Assembly (NCBI GenBank): GCA_037178675.1
Contig: JAYMGJ010000323.1
Coordinates: 1-53,772 of the forward strand
Origin: Scleroderma bovista
Taxonomy: Eukaryota > Basidiomycota > Agaricomycetes > Boletales > Sclerodermataceae
Length of the DNA stretch: 53,772 nucleotides
Direction of reading: 5' to 3'
Shown: positions 41,259 through 52,104 of the stretch, in pieces
Numbering within the stretch: position 1 is the stretch's first letter
Layout of the letters: each line of letters opens with the position of its first letter
The notes under the pieces: generated by a model
What the model was told of the DNA's origin: nothing
The model's input: the letters and a program-made list of their open reading frames with translations, nothing else
Database searches by the model: none
Made by a program: the position numbers and the translations under genes

Positions 41259-43774
41259 TTACATGGACACGAGTGGTCTGGGTTTGTCCGGGTACCGGAC
41301 ATGATAATCTTCTAACAGTTCTGTTGTGTTGCCAAGTTCGGTGGCAAGTAGCCATGATGTTTCTTTGTCAGTTCCCTCATAGCTGGACCAATGTACCAAG
41401 TAGAGTAGCTTGCACGATTTATGGCGACGGTCAACCTTGGAGTCGAGGATCTCAGAGATCTCGAACTCCAGTTCACCATCTACTTTGACCGGTGGCGGAG
41501 GAGGCTGTATCCAGTCCAGTATGGTGTTGGGTATGGCCAGTTTGAGTTGGGAGACATGGAAGATGGGGTGAACTGCATGCATGGAATCTGGAAGACGGAG
41601 CGTAAAAGAGAGGGAGCCTACTTGCGCGATGATAGTGTAGGGCCCCAGGTTCTTCTCTGATAGCTTTTTGGATGGTCGTGTTGACCGGAAGTATTTGGCT
41701 TTCACGTACACTTGGTCACCAACCTTGAAGTCCAGTGCTGGAGTATGTTTGGCATCAGCCGGACCTTGGTAGTGAAGTTGTGCATTGGCCATTTCTTCTT
41801 GAAGGTACTGATGCAGCAACTCGAGGTCGACTGCATAGTCACGAGCCCTAGCAGAGGTCATGTCGCGTTCTGGGTAGACAGAGATGTTAGGGTGATAGCC
41901 CTTGTTCATGAAGAACAAAGAGACTCCAGTGGTAGCACTAGGTGCGTTGTTGTATGCGAACTCTGCCAACGGGAGTAGGTCCGCCCAGTTGTCCTGCTGG
42001 TAGTTGCAGTAGATCTGGAGGTATTGTTCGAGAGTCTGGTTGGAGTACTCAGTCTGGCCATTGCCCTCTGGGTGGTAACTGGAGGTGAAGTGGAGGCGCA
42101 TGTCGAGAGCCTTTCTGAGTGACCAGAAGAAGTGTGAGACGAACTCGGTACCGCGATCTGAGGTGATGTGAGCGGGGACACCATGCTTGGAGAACACATG
42201 GAGGAGGAAGAGCTTTGCAAGCTCCGGGCTAGTGGTGGTGTCATGAGTAGGGATGAAGATGGCTTGTTTAGAAAGCCAGTCTACCATGATCAGGATGGCT
42301 GTAAAGCCAGTGGATGAAGGGAGTTGCTCTATGAAGTCCATTGAGATGGAGTTCCAAGGCTTCTCCGGTACAGGAAGCTGCTTCAGCAGTCTGTAGGGTC
42401 TGTGGCACAGTGTCTTAGCTCGTGCACAAGAGGTACATGACCGGACGTAGTCTTTGACAAAGGTCCGGAGACCAGGCCAAGTGTACTCATGCCGGATTAG
42501 CTCTAGAGTCCAGTTTTGCCCAAAATGACCAGTGAGTGGGTGGTCGTGTCGATACCGGAGTACCCGGAGACGGAGGTCGTCTGAGTCTGGTATGTATATG
42601 CAACTGTCTAGCCAGAGAAATCCTGCTTCGTCAGCGGACCAGCAAGAGTCCGGAGGGTCTGCGAGGTGGATCTGGGCAATGGGGTCAAGAGGGTAATGCA
42701 GAGAGGATGTCGCTATGGAGTGTTTCCACGTCAATGATCGCGACTGCACAGAGGACCGGGAGTTCTAGATAGGTAGCGTGAAGTGAGTTAGAGAGCTGTT
42801 CTTGAGTGAACACCGGCCGGAGATTCTGGGGGTTAACCCAGGCATAGCCACTATCCCCCTCTTTGAGGTAGACATCCCATCGTCTAGTGAGAGCGTCTGG
42901 CTTGGCACCAAGTTTTCCAGGACAGAAATGAATGACAAGATTAAATTGGGAGAGAAATTCAGATCACTGGGCTTGCCGGCGGGAAAGTACTTTTGAGGTA
43001 GAGAAGTACTCAAGGTTTTTGTGGTCCATGACGACGTTGATGGGAGTGGCGGAACCTTCTAGGTAGTGGTGCCAATTATGGAATGCCTCAAAGATGGCAA
43101 GTAGTTCTTTATTGTGGGTGTTGTACTTTAACTCCAGAGCAGTCAAGGTCCGGGAGTAGTAAGCAACTGGATGGATCTCTCTGTCAGTGCAGGTAATAGA
43201 CAAGATACCAGCGACAGCATAGTCAGAGGCATCGGTTTCCACGATGATAGGGGTGTCCAGAATAAAGTGGGTGAGGATAGGCGCAGTGGTGAAGGCGTGT
43301 TTGAGTGCATTGAAAGAACGTCGACAGTCCTTGGAGAAGTTCCAAGGGGCATCGTTCTGGGTGAGCCGGGTAAGAGGGACCACAATGTCCAAGTAGTTGA
43401 AGATGAACCGGCAGTAGAAATTGGCAAAGCCCAAGAAGGACTGGATGTCCTTTACCTTTCAAGGTTCAGGCCAGTCGGAGATAGTTTGGATCTTGTCTGG
43501 AGACATAGTAAAACCATCCGGAGAGAGGCAATAGCCGAGGTACTCTACCGAGTCTGAGTGGAACTCACATTTCTCCAGTTTGGCAAAAAGGCCATGTAAC
43601 TGGAGTTGGCACTGGGGAAACAGAGTAAGTGAGGAGAGAGTGTCCGAGAGCATATTTGGTATCTACAAAACAGTGCGTGGAACCGGAGTCCACAAGCGCA
43701 CGGAGTTCTGGTAAATCGTAAGACAAAAGGTGAACATGAGGCATAAGAGAATTAGGATCATAAAGAGCGGACAC
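41259..43774 (-). pseudogene. Gypsy-6 pol: protease start, RT end, RNase H, integrase, chromodomain
   Basis: From 43774 down, the protease keeps DSGSTHCFVD but jumps near 43615 from TYSVSP to QLQLHGLFAKLEKCEF of the RT, so the rest of the protease, the linker and the RT catalytic core are deleted. A shared TACTCTG at the two break points suggests microhomology. RNase H follows (VETDASDYAVAG), then the integrase (496 codons open from 42749 to the stop at 41259, with HHCC, DDE motifs and the chromodomain LLYLVHWSSYEG). A 1-bp insertion near 42688 and stops near 42964 also break it. Confidence 0.92.
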
Positions 43775-45206
43775 ATTGAGGCGAGCCTCCTTGGGTGCAC
43801 TTCCAGAGTCAACGCAGCTCGTCAGTTGTGCAGAGGGCCGGGAGCTGCTTACTCTTTTTTTGACTCAGAGTTGGCACCTGAGTTCGAGTCTGTTTTACCG
43901 GACTCAGTAGTGATGGCTGTGGCATGAGCCTTGGCCTTTTTGGTCTTCTTTAGACAATTATCCACAAAGTGACCGGTACCCCCGCAGAACATGCAGAGGT
44001 TGTTATTGAGCCGCTGTTTGTGCTCATCAGCAGTCAGCTTCCCGTCCTTACCAAGCTTGTTGGTCAAGTCCGGTCTGGAACCAGAGGAGGACTGGTTACT
44101 GGTCATTTTGGACGAGCCAGAGGGGTTGATGGAGCTAGAGGAGTTACCGGCCTTGGATTTCTTCTGACTGGAGTTGGATGAGCTGCCTCTGGAGTTGGAG
44201 GACTTGGCTGGGGATGAGGTGGGTTGACTCTTTGTCATGCGAGAGATCTCATCTTTGTGCTCCCAATAGTGCACGTCGATCTCTTGGCAAAGAGCCCTAA
44301 GCCCATGTAGAGTTAGGGGCTTCCCAACTCAGGCTATCTCGTCCTTGAGGCAGTCCAGGAGACCAGAGTAGAAGAGGCGGCAGAGCGTGCCATCCCTGTA
44401 GTCCTGGACCTGCAAGGCAAGCCGCTTGAAGTCAACTATGTACCACATAATGCGGTGAGCATCCTTCATCCAGAGATGCTCTAATTGATGCTCTGCATCA
44501 GCGATGAGGTCATGAGGTCCAAAGGTACTCTGGAGCTCAGCGACGAAGTGAATCCAACTGTCCATCCAGTGTGGACGGTCAGCTGGATCACCAGAGTTTA
44601 ATAGGTCAAGTTCGAACCATTCTAAGGTCATCCCTTTTAGATATGACTGGGTGAAAGTTACCTTTGCCCTATCAAGGCGGAATGCCTTGGCTTGATCCTG
44701 GAAACATAGCCCACACTGGACCAGGAACGTCCTGAGCTTTTTGGGATCCATGCCATTGAAGGTGTCCGGTTCACAGACTTTGGCATGGGAGGATGAGGAA
44801 TCATTGGTCTGGCGGGAGAAACAAGAGAGGTGGTTGATGGCAAGAGCGAGATTGTGGAAAACAGCTAGACTAGGGTCTAGCTCCTCCGTGGCGTCGACGG
44901 ACTCATTGTTGTCGTTGTCGTTGTCACCATCTCCAGGGTCATCCAGATTATCTCCAGGTCTGTCCTTGGGGCCAAACCATTGGTAACGGCCAGGGTTGCG
45001 ACGTTCCGGAGTGGAGTCACAATGGTATGGGAAGCCATCGCCGGGAACAGATCCACAGTGACCAGGGTCTGCAGAACCACGAAGGCTCTGAGAAGCAGCA
45101 TTGCGACGTGGAGTCATCAACACTACTGGGCTTCGAGCTGTGAAGCTCCAGAATTGGCTTACAGAAGCCGGAGGTTGCCTGCAGTTAGACAGGGCTTGTT
45201 GGGTGG
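43775..45206 (-). pseudogene. Gypsy-6 Gag
   Basis: A long open stretch (45366-44329) covers the leader-proximal part and Gag domain (VQCGLCFQDQAKAFRLDRAK near 44720, KGMTLEWFELDLL near 44625), with an Asp/Asn-rich tract near 44920. After a stop near 44329 the Ser/Asn-rich region and zinc knuckle (CMFCGGTGHFVDNC near 43985) follow to about 43850. It is the least broken Gag of the three LTR-B elements. At 45207 the leader is interrupted by a 2-kb insertion. Confidence 0.88.
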
Positions 45207-47217
45207 TGTGAGTCAAAGTGTGGATTTGGGTCGGAGTAATAACCCAAACACAACACCAACAAAGGACTACGAAAATGTGCGAGTGGTGGTTTACCTCTGC
45301 GGTGTCCAGAGAGGATGTGCTGAGGAGGGGGGAAGAGGATCTACACCAACAGGGTGATGCAGACAATGATGCAGGATACTCCTGGGGTACAGGAGTAATA
45401 GAAGATGAAGGGGATAGGGGTCTGGACTCTTCCTAAAGCCTAGGAAGTGCCAAAGTGGGGATTGGGTTGACTGAGACTGAAACAGCGATACTACACCTAG
45501 AGATTGGTGCAGCAAAGGGGCAGAGATGCCTCTGATGTCCAGAGGTGAGGAAGATTGACTGGTATGAAGCCTAGACTCTGCTTGAGCCTAGTATAAAGAA
45601 TAGATCTTGAATAACTTGGATAAACTTGACAATATTGAGCCTTTAGACCTTCACTGAAGCCTACAAGGACTCAAAGACTGAAGGGATACTGATTGAGAGA
45701 GTCTGAGAGAGGGATAATTTCATGCAATTGGGTCTTTTTTTTCACTAGGCTGAGCCCAGGGGTTTAAATACATGGGGGGGCACAGCATTAAAGTACAAAA
45801 AGAGAAGAGAGTAAGCAGAATTTGTCAAGGATTGGTAAGGGATTGGTAAGAGCTTTGTAAGGGGCTTGTAAGCGATCAGTAAGCAAGGGATAAGCAGGAA
45901 TGAGTAAGCATAGGGAGCATGAATAAGCTGCTGAGTAAAGGAATGAGTAAGCTGCATGACAAGATTGATTGGTAAGGGAGTGAGTCATCAGCTGAGTAAT
46001 ATACCAAAAATGCGAAAGGGATAGAGTAATACTGATGACAAGAGAGCATCAGTAAGCAGGGGATGAGTCACTGCACAGCAGAAGGAGTCATTGATGCACA
46101 GCCTAAGAAGTTTGATGGGGGGCTGTGTACCATCAGGAATTTGATGGGACAACAATGGGGAAGACCTGAGATTAATAGGGGAATTGATCCGTGACAAAAC
46201 AGCCACAAGAAGGGTACCAGGGGTCCAGAGGTCTTTTGGGGGGGTCAGCATACAAGCGCAACCATGGGCTCCCTTGATGAGCTCTCTTCTGGGAAAGAAT
46301 GAGAGAGGGTTCTTCTTCCTAATAGCACTATAAAGTGGAGGCATAACTGTCATGATGCTGGGGGACATCATCTGAAAATAGGGAAGCGGATAGAGTATTG
46401 AATTTGATGCATCCAGGGAAGCGAGACAAACAACAGAGGAAGATGGACATGGAAAGTATCTGGGAGGAAGGGACCATAGGCTGAGGGCTCAGGGGACACA
46501 GAGACGACCAGAGAAGACTTCTCAAGCTTGACAATAGACCTAAGATGACCAAAGTATGTCCTTGATGCAGGACTGACGAGGAGAACGCGCTGACCGAGAA
46601 CGAGAGGGACTGAGGGAGCAGGCTGGGAAGATATGTGCCAGGCAGTGCACAGGAGCTCTGGGAGAGGCTGTCCTAAGAGCAGGACATAGTGGAGATCTGC
46701 AGCAATAGCAGAGAAATGATCCAGAGAAAATACGGACTCCATAGTGAGTGATGAAGCGAACATCTGGATTGCGGGGGGAATATCTCCATGGGAAATGAAC
46801 AGATTTGCATCAAAACTTGACAGGCAGATAGATCACATTCTAGGCTCTCTGACGGTATAGTCACGTGCCTGATAGCCTCAGAAACGATGGAGCTATTCAA
46901 AATATCGGAATGCCAGCACTGGGCGCCTAAAAATGACATTTGGGTGCTAAAAATCATTTCTTCTCTTTCTCCTTCGTTTCTCTGTCAATTCTTTGGCTTC
47001 TTTGATCGTTCTGGTATGGGAGTTGGACTGCAGATGTGTGCATTCCTTTCTCATACCACAATTGACGTTATTCCTTCAGTTTCTTCTGCTTCTTGGCGGT
47101 CCTCGTGCGATAGATGACTGCAATGAGGGTCCATCATGCTTATCCTTCGCATAAGGATCATTCGATATAGGTGTTATCTTCCATGTTCACTGTACCAAAC
47201 CTGTTTGATGCGTGACA
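45207..47217 (-). mobile_element. Unclassified LTR-like insertion in the Gypsy-6 leader
   Basis: Gypsy-3 and Gypsy-4 lack this 2-kb block. On the - strand it begins TGTCACGCATCAA at 47217 and ends TTTGACTCACA at 45207, TG...CA. A second TGTCACGGATCAA at 46196 resembles its start, so 46196-45207 may be the 3' LTR (with a TATTTAAA element near 45765) and the rest a remnant of the 5' LTR and interior. Open frames on the - strand (46957-46368) include LVLGQRVLLVSPASRTYFGHL but no domain I recognise. Flanks GCAGC and GGTGG do not give a clear duplication. Confidence 0.5.
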
Positions 47218-47376
47218 GCAGCAGAGAGGTGGAGGTCGTCTACTGCACCTGCTTCCTCAGCAAGTGCTGCAGCGGTACGAGCATGAGAGCACATGGTCAT
47301 AGTCATAAGGAAACTGGACAGGATATGCATATGAGGTTTGGGACAGTGAACCCACACAAGTGCGAGTCTGAAATAC

Positions 47377-47968
47377 TGTCAAATCCAGGTCTACTCTGGT
47401 AGGGGGTCCGGTCAAGTCTGGACAGAAGTGGAAGAAGGAGGAGGGCAGAGGGCTGGACAAGGGATTAGTCCAGCTGGAGTTGGTGACCACTTGGATTCAA
47501 CAACAAGGACAATGTGCATTGATCCCTTGCATAGGTTCTGGTCAAGGTGACAGAGACAGAGACAGAGACAGGGACTGGAGTAGTGACTAAGTTGATTTTA
47601 GACTGAGGTGTACAAGGTAAACTAGAGGGTATTTATACTAAGTAGAAACTAGGGTCGAGTACTACATATGGCGACAAGTAAACAACCTAATAGCGGACAA
47701 GGGATGACCAGAGTTAGGACTAGGTCAGGTCTGGTGAAAATGCTACAAGGTCTAGGATATATCAAGTTCATGGGGAACTCACATCAAGGCAGGGTAGATG
47801 GCAAAGTGTAGTAAGAGTGAATGGGGTATAGACCAAGGGTCATACTTAACGGAAGGTTATCTGCGCAACCGCAACTGGAGTAAGTGACTAGTGACCGGAG
47901 TTGAGCTGTAGGGCTGCAATGTGACCGGAGTAACCAGATAAGATCTGGAGTTGGACATGGTCGTAACA
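47377..47968 (-). repeat. 5' LTR of Gypsy-6 (LTR-B)
   Basis: 592 bp, preceded on the inner side by the leader segment GTGCGAGTCTGAAATAC and ending GGTCGTAACA. It is shorter than the 3' LTR by a deletion of about 21 bp in the GTCAGGTCCGGTGAAAAT repeat. Confidence 0.9.
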
Positions 47969-48407
47969 GGCGTCGGAGTTGGCAGAGGCAGCACGAAGCT
48001 TAGCCTCCCCAGATCAGAGATGAAGGGTGAACTGCACAGAGCCCTCCAGTTTGCATGTGTGCATAAACACACAGCAGAGACTAGGAAGACGTGGGGAGCA
48101 GTTCCTGGCGACAACAGAGCAGACATATTTGCAATTGGAACAGACAGAGTCAGAACCAGAGCAGAAGGAGATGGCACAACCAGCTCCAAAGAGGCAGGCA
48201 GCTGGGGCCCAAGGTTTGCTGGCAAACTCTGAACAGGTGAACAGAACATGATGCTACTCTCAGCCCAGTCAATCAACCAATTGTGGTGGCAGAGCCAGCT
48301 ATGTCCCAGAACAAGTGAACAGGAAGAATCCAGCAGAGTAACATAATAGGAGTCAGAGGTGATGTCACCAGTGGAGAAGTGGATAGTGAGGTCGGTGCAT
48401 CAGCAAC
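47969..48407 (-). pseudogene. Gypsy-5 protease part, separated by Gypsy-6
   Basis: The - strand frame reads DLTIHFSTGDITS, LVLGHSWLCHHNWLIDWAESS and then SLPANLGPQLPASLE, the second half of an aspartic protease and its linker. It joins the RT piece at 39285 in frame when Gypsy-6 is removed. The catalytic Asp motif and Gag are lost at 48407, where repetitive DNA begins. Confidence 0.8.
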
Positions 48408-48411
48408 ATGA

Positions 48412-49230
48412 CAATTTGTCTGAACTGACTTACAGCGTCTGGGGTGTCTGAAATCAGACAGTTCAGATGAATAAGTCACATCAGTCAGTCAGACCATTTC
48501 AGACCATCAGCACAAGGTGGTGTCTGAAATCAGACAGCCAGACAGCCAGACCTTTAGGCTTTCAGACATGTCAGCTGATAAGACCTCTAGCTGGACAGGA
48601 AATAAAACATATAAGACCACTCAGTTAGGTAGACCCTTAGGCTTTCAGACATGTCGGCTTGTAAGATTACTAGTTTCACAGGCCATAATATATTTCAGCC
48701 ATATCAGCTAATAAGACTTCTAGCTCAACAGGAAATAAGACATATAAGACCATCAGTTAGCCAGACACCCAGTCAATAATTCTTTTAAAACCAGTCAGCC
48801 AGCTAGACTTTCAGATCATCAGACATATCAACCAATAAGGCTACTAGCTACACAGGAAATAATACATATAAGACCCAGCTAGCCAGATGAAGTTCAGCTC
48901 AACAAATTCTCAGATCCCAAGACCATTAGGAAGGTCAGACACTCAGACACTCAGAAGATCAGAAGATCAGAGGTTTCAGCTCAGCATATTGTCTGGCCCC
49001 CAGATCTTCAGACCAGGTCAGACTACCACCTTTTCAGAAGATCATGTGTGCAGAAATCTCAGCACCCAGACACCCAGACACTCAGTATATCAGAATTTCA
49101 GAGATTTCAACCTAGCATATCCTCAGGCAGAAAATCAGTAAGCTCAGATACTTGGCTACTCAGTAAATCAGAATATCAGAGGTTCCAGCTTGGCATATGC
49201 TTAGATCATCAGACTATCATATGTGCAGTA
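48412..49230. repeat. TCAGAC-rich degenerate tandem repeat
   Basis: The stretch is dominated by CAGAC and TCAGAC words. Between 48550 and 48890 at least four diverged units of roughly 85-130 bp share a core like TTTCAGACATGTCAGCTGATAAGACC followed by GGAAATAAAACATATAAGACC. Between 48940 and 49230 a second unit type recurs three times (ATCAGAGGTTTCAGCTCAGCATAT-like). The perfect palindrome TGTCTGAAATCAGACA occurs at 48445 and 48521. No coding signal. Confidence 0.7.
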
Positions 49231-49393
49231 GATGAGGTTATCAGCCAATCAAATATTTATATTAGACAGACTTATATTGGGTAGCACAATCATTTACACT
49301 AGTACAATGAATATTATAATAATTATATTACTACTATCAAATTAATACATTGCTACTATTGAATTAATAGTAGCTGGCAGCAGCAGCAATAGA

Positions 49394-49745
49394 GTGGTCA
49401 TGTCGTCGACAACGCTGGTGGTGGCCGCATCAGTGACACTGGGGGGTGGTCGTGTTGTCGTCACTGGTGGTGGCCACAGCATCAAGGCAGGTGGGGGTGG
49501 TCACGTCGTCATCATCGACAGTGGTGGGGTGTTGTCGCTGGTGGTGGCCATGTCGACAATGCAGGTTCGGGGTGGTGTCATCATCGTCATCGTCAACAGT
49601 GGTGATGGCCACATCGTTGCTGACAGTGGTGGTGGCTGCGTCGTCGACGCAGGTAGGGTGTGGTCATGTCATCGTTGACACAGGTGGGGTGGTTGCGTCA
49701 TGGTTGACGATGGTGGTGGGGTGGTGGTGGTGACCACATCGTCAA
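49394..49745. repeat. GTGG-rich minisatellite
   Basis: Diverged units of about 60 bp combine GGTGGTGGCCACATCGTC-like and GACGCAGGTGGGGGTGGTC-like words. The open frames through it on both strands are Gly/Val- or Thr/Asp-rich by composition only. The G-runs could form quadruplexes. Confidence 0.7.
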
Positions 49746-49764
49746 CGCAGGTGGGGCTAGTGTT

Positions 49765-49905
49765 GCTGCGACTCTGACTCAGAGCTGACCTGAAGCCAGA
49801 GTCAAGACCCAGTTAGCCAAGAACTTTGTAGTCATGCCATACATGGGAGCCATGACTAACTTGGCTTGGCTAGCTGCTGCTTCATGACTCTAAGTCAACT
49901 AGTCA
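49765..49905. other. Cluster of imperfect palindromes
   Basis: GACTCTG...CAGAGTC (49769-49802) is followed by nested arms AGCCAAG...AGTCATG / CATGACT...CTTGGCT (49815-49865) around a short loop. No coding frame spans it. It could be the end of a foldback element or a hairpin-forming non-coding segment. Confidence 0.4.
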
Positions 49906-50142
49906 CAGAAAAAAAAATGTAATTCAATGAGTAGTACTAGTATAGCAATCTAAAATCTGCCACTCCGGCTCTGCACTATGGATCCTAGCACTCTCTCGAT
50001 CCCTCCTGGTGTTCTCGTTGCAACTCGCTCATATAATGTTCATGAGCCATTTTGCTGATGTTCTCGAGGAACATTCAATCACAAGAATTCGAGAGAATGT
50101 GATAACATACATAGTAGGCTGCTGGACCACCCATGACATGTG

Positions 50143-51255
50143 TTACATTGGGACCTGTTGGGGAGAAACGCCTGTGGTTGGCAGTGGATGAGGATGACTG
50201 GGGGGAGGGAGTCTCAGACTACCAGGAATTTGTGGACCACTGGGGCCAGCCATTGGTTGTGAGTCGTGACTGGGCACCAGCTCCATTTGGTACTGAACGA
50301 GAGAATGCCGGTGAGCCTGGGTCGCATGCTGTACGAATGGTGTATATGGGTGTGCGCCAAGCTGCCCGACTTGTGCAGGTGGCTGTTGTGGCTGTTGGCT
50401 AGAAGACAATTGTTGGTGGGGTGATTAGACAGTTGTATTGAAGGAGGGGGAGTGTCTGGGGATGGCTGGGAAGCCGAAGGACTACCCTGGAACAGTTAGC
50501 AACATTGAACCTTTTCACAGCTGTAGTGGAGGGGGGTGAAGTGAACGATGTGGCAGGCGAAGATGTCAATGCAGACGTACTAGAAGAGGGTGCAGACGTG
50601 GATGAAGTCGTAGGGGGCGTTACAGATGTTGAAGCAAGGCTTGGAGAAGCTGGTGATGTTGACATGGCGATTGACATCAGTCATGGAGAACGCCTAGATG
50701 GCACAGTGGATGAACTGGATTTTCCATAAGAGAGGGCAACGGGGTCGGGGTCAGGGCCGTTGCGGGTAGAGATACAAATGACTTGACACTTTCATTTCTG
50801 ACTACCGGTGTGGCAGTGGGTGACAAAACAGGTGCAAAGACATCATCTATCAAGCCAAAGTTTAAGAAGGATCCTGTAAGGGGTATGGATGTTTGGGAGG
50901 AAACCCTTGTGCGATGAAATGGAAAGGCATACCCTGTCTGGCAGACCCCATGTCACCCTGTGGAACACTGACACCTTCTTTTACTGATACACCCTGGCCT
51001 AATGCACATGGGCGATAGGAATGCGAAGCACTTATGGACTGGGCATGGGAGGGAGAAGGCGAGGACACAGTGAGGGTGCTGAAGTGTTGCTGTTCTGCGG
51101 CGGGCCCTTTGCCCAAGCTGACTGCGATGGGAGCTGTGGAGACCAGGTTCTTCCACAGCAAGGTTCTTCTCGAATCTCAAGTCATTCGATGCCATTGACA
51201 ATGTATGGTGGGATACTAGCCTGCAACAATAAATCTGTGAGCATTGAGAAGTCAC
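50143..51255 (-). pseudogene. Possible Pro/Ser/Gln-rich coding remnants, product unknown
   Basis: Several - strand frames look coding by composition: 51161-50862 (QGVSVKEGVSVPQGDMGSAR), 50677-50399 (Ser/Thr/Pro-rich) and 50409-50143 (QQPQQPPAQVGQLGAHPY). They could be exons of one decayed gene, but I found no domain and no secure set of splice sites. The + strand alternatives are equally long, so the strand is uncertain. From 51256 to 51654 I see nothing further. Confidence 0.25.
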
Positions 51256-51654
51256 AACATCACCTCAAATCCCAGGTGAGTCAACAGTGGGGCGATGTCC
51301 TCCTGCCTCAACATGAGGGGTATTGCAAGGAACTTAAGTGTTTGGATGGCGCATAAATGTGCATTGTTTGCAATGGCAAGGTGGACAGCGACGAAGTACA
51401 GAACAACCGTTGACAGAAGATGAAGCTTGAAGGCCCGGGCAAGAACAAATGGAGTCACACACCAAACATGAGCAAAATTGTCAGAATGTGTTAAATGAGG
51501 CCAAAAATGCGAAACTCACCTCTAAGGCTCAAGATCAAATTGCAGAAGGGTCCTAGATGATGGAAACACGTCAGCAACAAAGGAATGGATGCATACACAT
51601 ATGCACAACACACCACTCAACGCCCTATCCATGCAAAGTCAAAAAATCATCTTT

Positions 51655-51830
51655 GGATGAGATGTAGGGGTATTGCACATGGTCGAGTGGGATAGGACGA
51701 TCAGTGACAGTGATGTCGAGTTGAAACAAGTTGAAGCAGCTGCAGAGTCAGTATATGTGCAACAATGCAAGCTGGCAACGAAACGACTTACCAGTGTCGC
51801 CTGAGCCACCCACAGAACCTTCAAAGCCTT
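51655..51830 (+). pseudogene. Fragment of a copia Gag-only protein
   Basis: On the + strand VELKQVEAAAESVYVQQCK and TKRLTSVA, then a TGA, then ATHR correspond to HSTQVKTVLLAEESQHMCQ and NDLPVSSGPP of the copia Gag at 18100-17980. The nucleotide match includes the stretch around CACATAT and GACTTACCAGTGTC. It is a short isolated piece. From 51831 to 52092 I see no gene: this is sequence downstream of the hAT stop. Confidence 0.35.
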
Positions 51831-52104
51831 TCTAAAATCATCAGCCAAGTGCGAGAAGTTGAACTTGAAGGAAGTCTTGGATGCACATTTGCAATGTGGT
51901 CAATGTGGCGACCCTAAAACCAAATCGGATGGCCAAAGAAACTTGCTGCTGGGTGCAAGAGAGGCGCGATGCAGAAGACTGGTTGTTGATCATGGTAGTA
52001 GTGGTTGAAGTTACACATGCAAGGTAGTTTTACTGACAATGGCACACACTATGTAGTCTGTTTCACAATGTACATAACTGAGCTAAGTAACATCAGCAAG
52101 AGAG

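Larger units (their letters stand above)
39286..47968 (-). mobile_element. Gypsy-6: full-length element of the LTR-B family inserted in Gypsy-5
   Basis: Two LTR-B copies (39286-39901 and 47377-47968) enclose an internal region with antisense gene, pol and Gag. Outer flanks are GGTGT (39281-39285) and GGCGT (47969-47973), a duplication differing by one CpG transition. Removing the element joins the Gypsy-5 protease linker to its RT in frame (LPTP to [12 protein letters not shown]). Its LTRs share GTAGTAAGAGTGAATGGGG, not found in the Gypsy-3 LTRs. RT is mostly deleted and a 2-kb insertion occupies the leader. Confidence 0.9.

Noticed and set aside
49394..49733. Gly/Val-rich frames resembling a cell-wall or silk-like protein.
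   Set aside because: They are generated by the GTGG minisatellite and are open on both strands, with no signal peptide or splice context.
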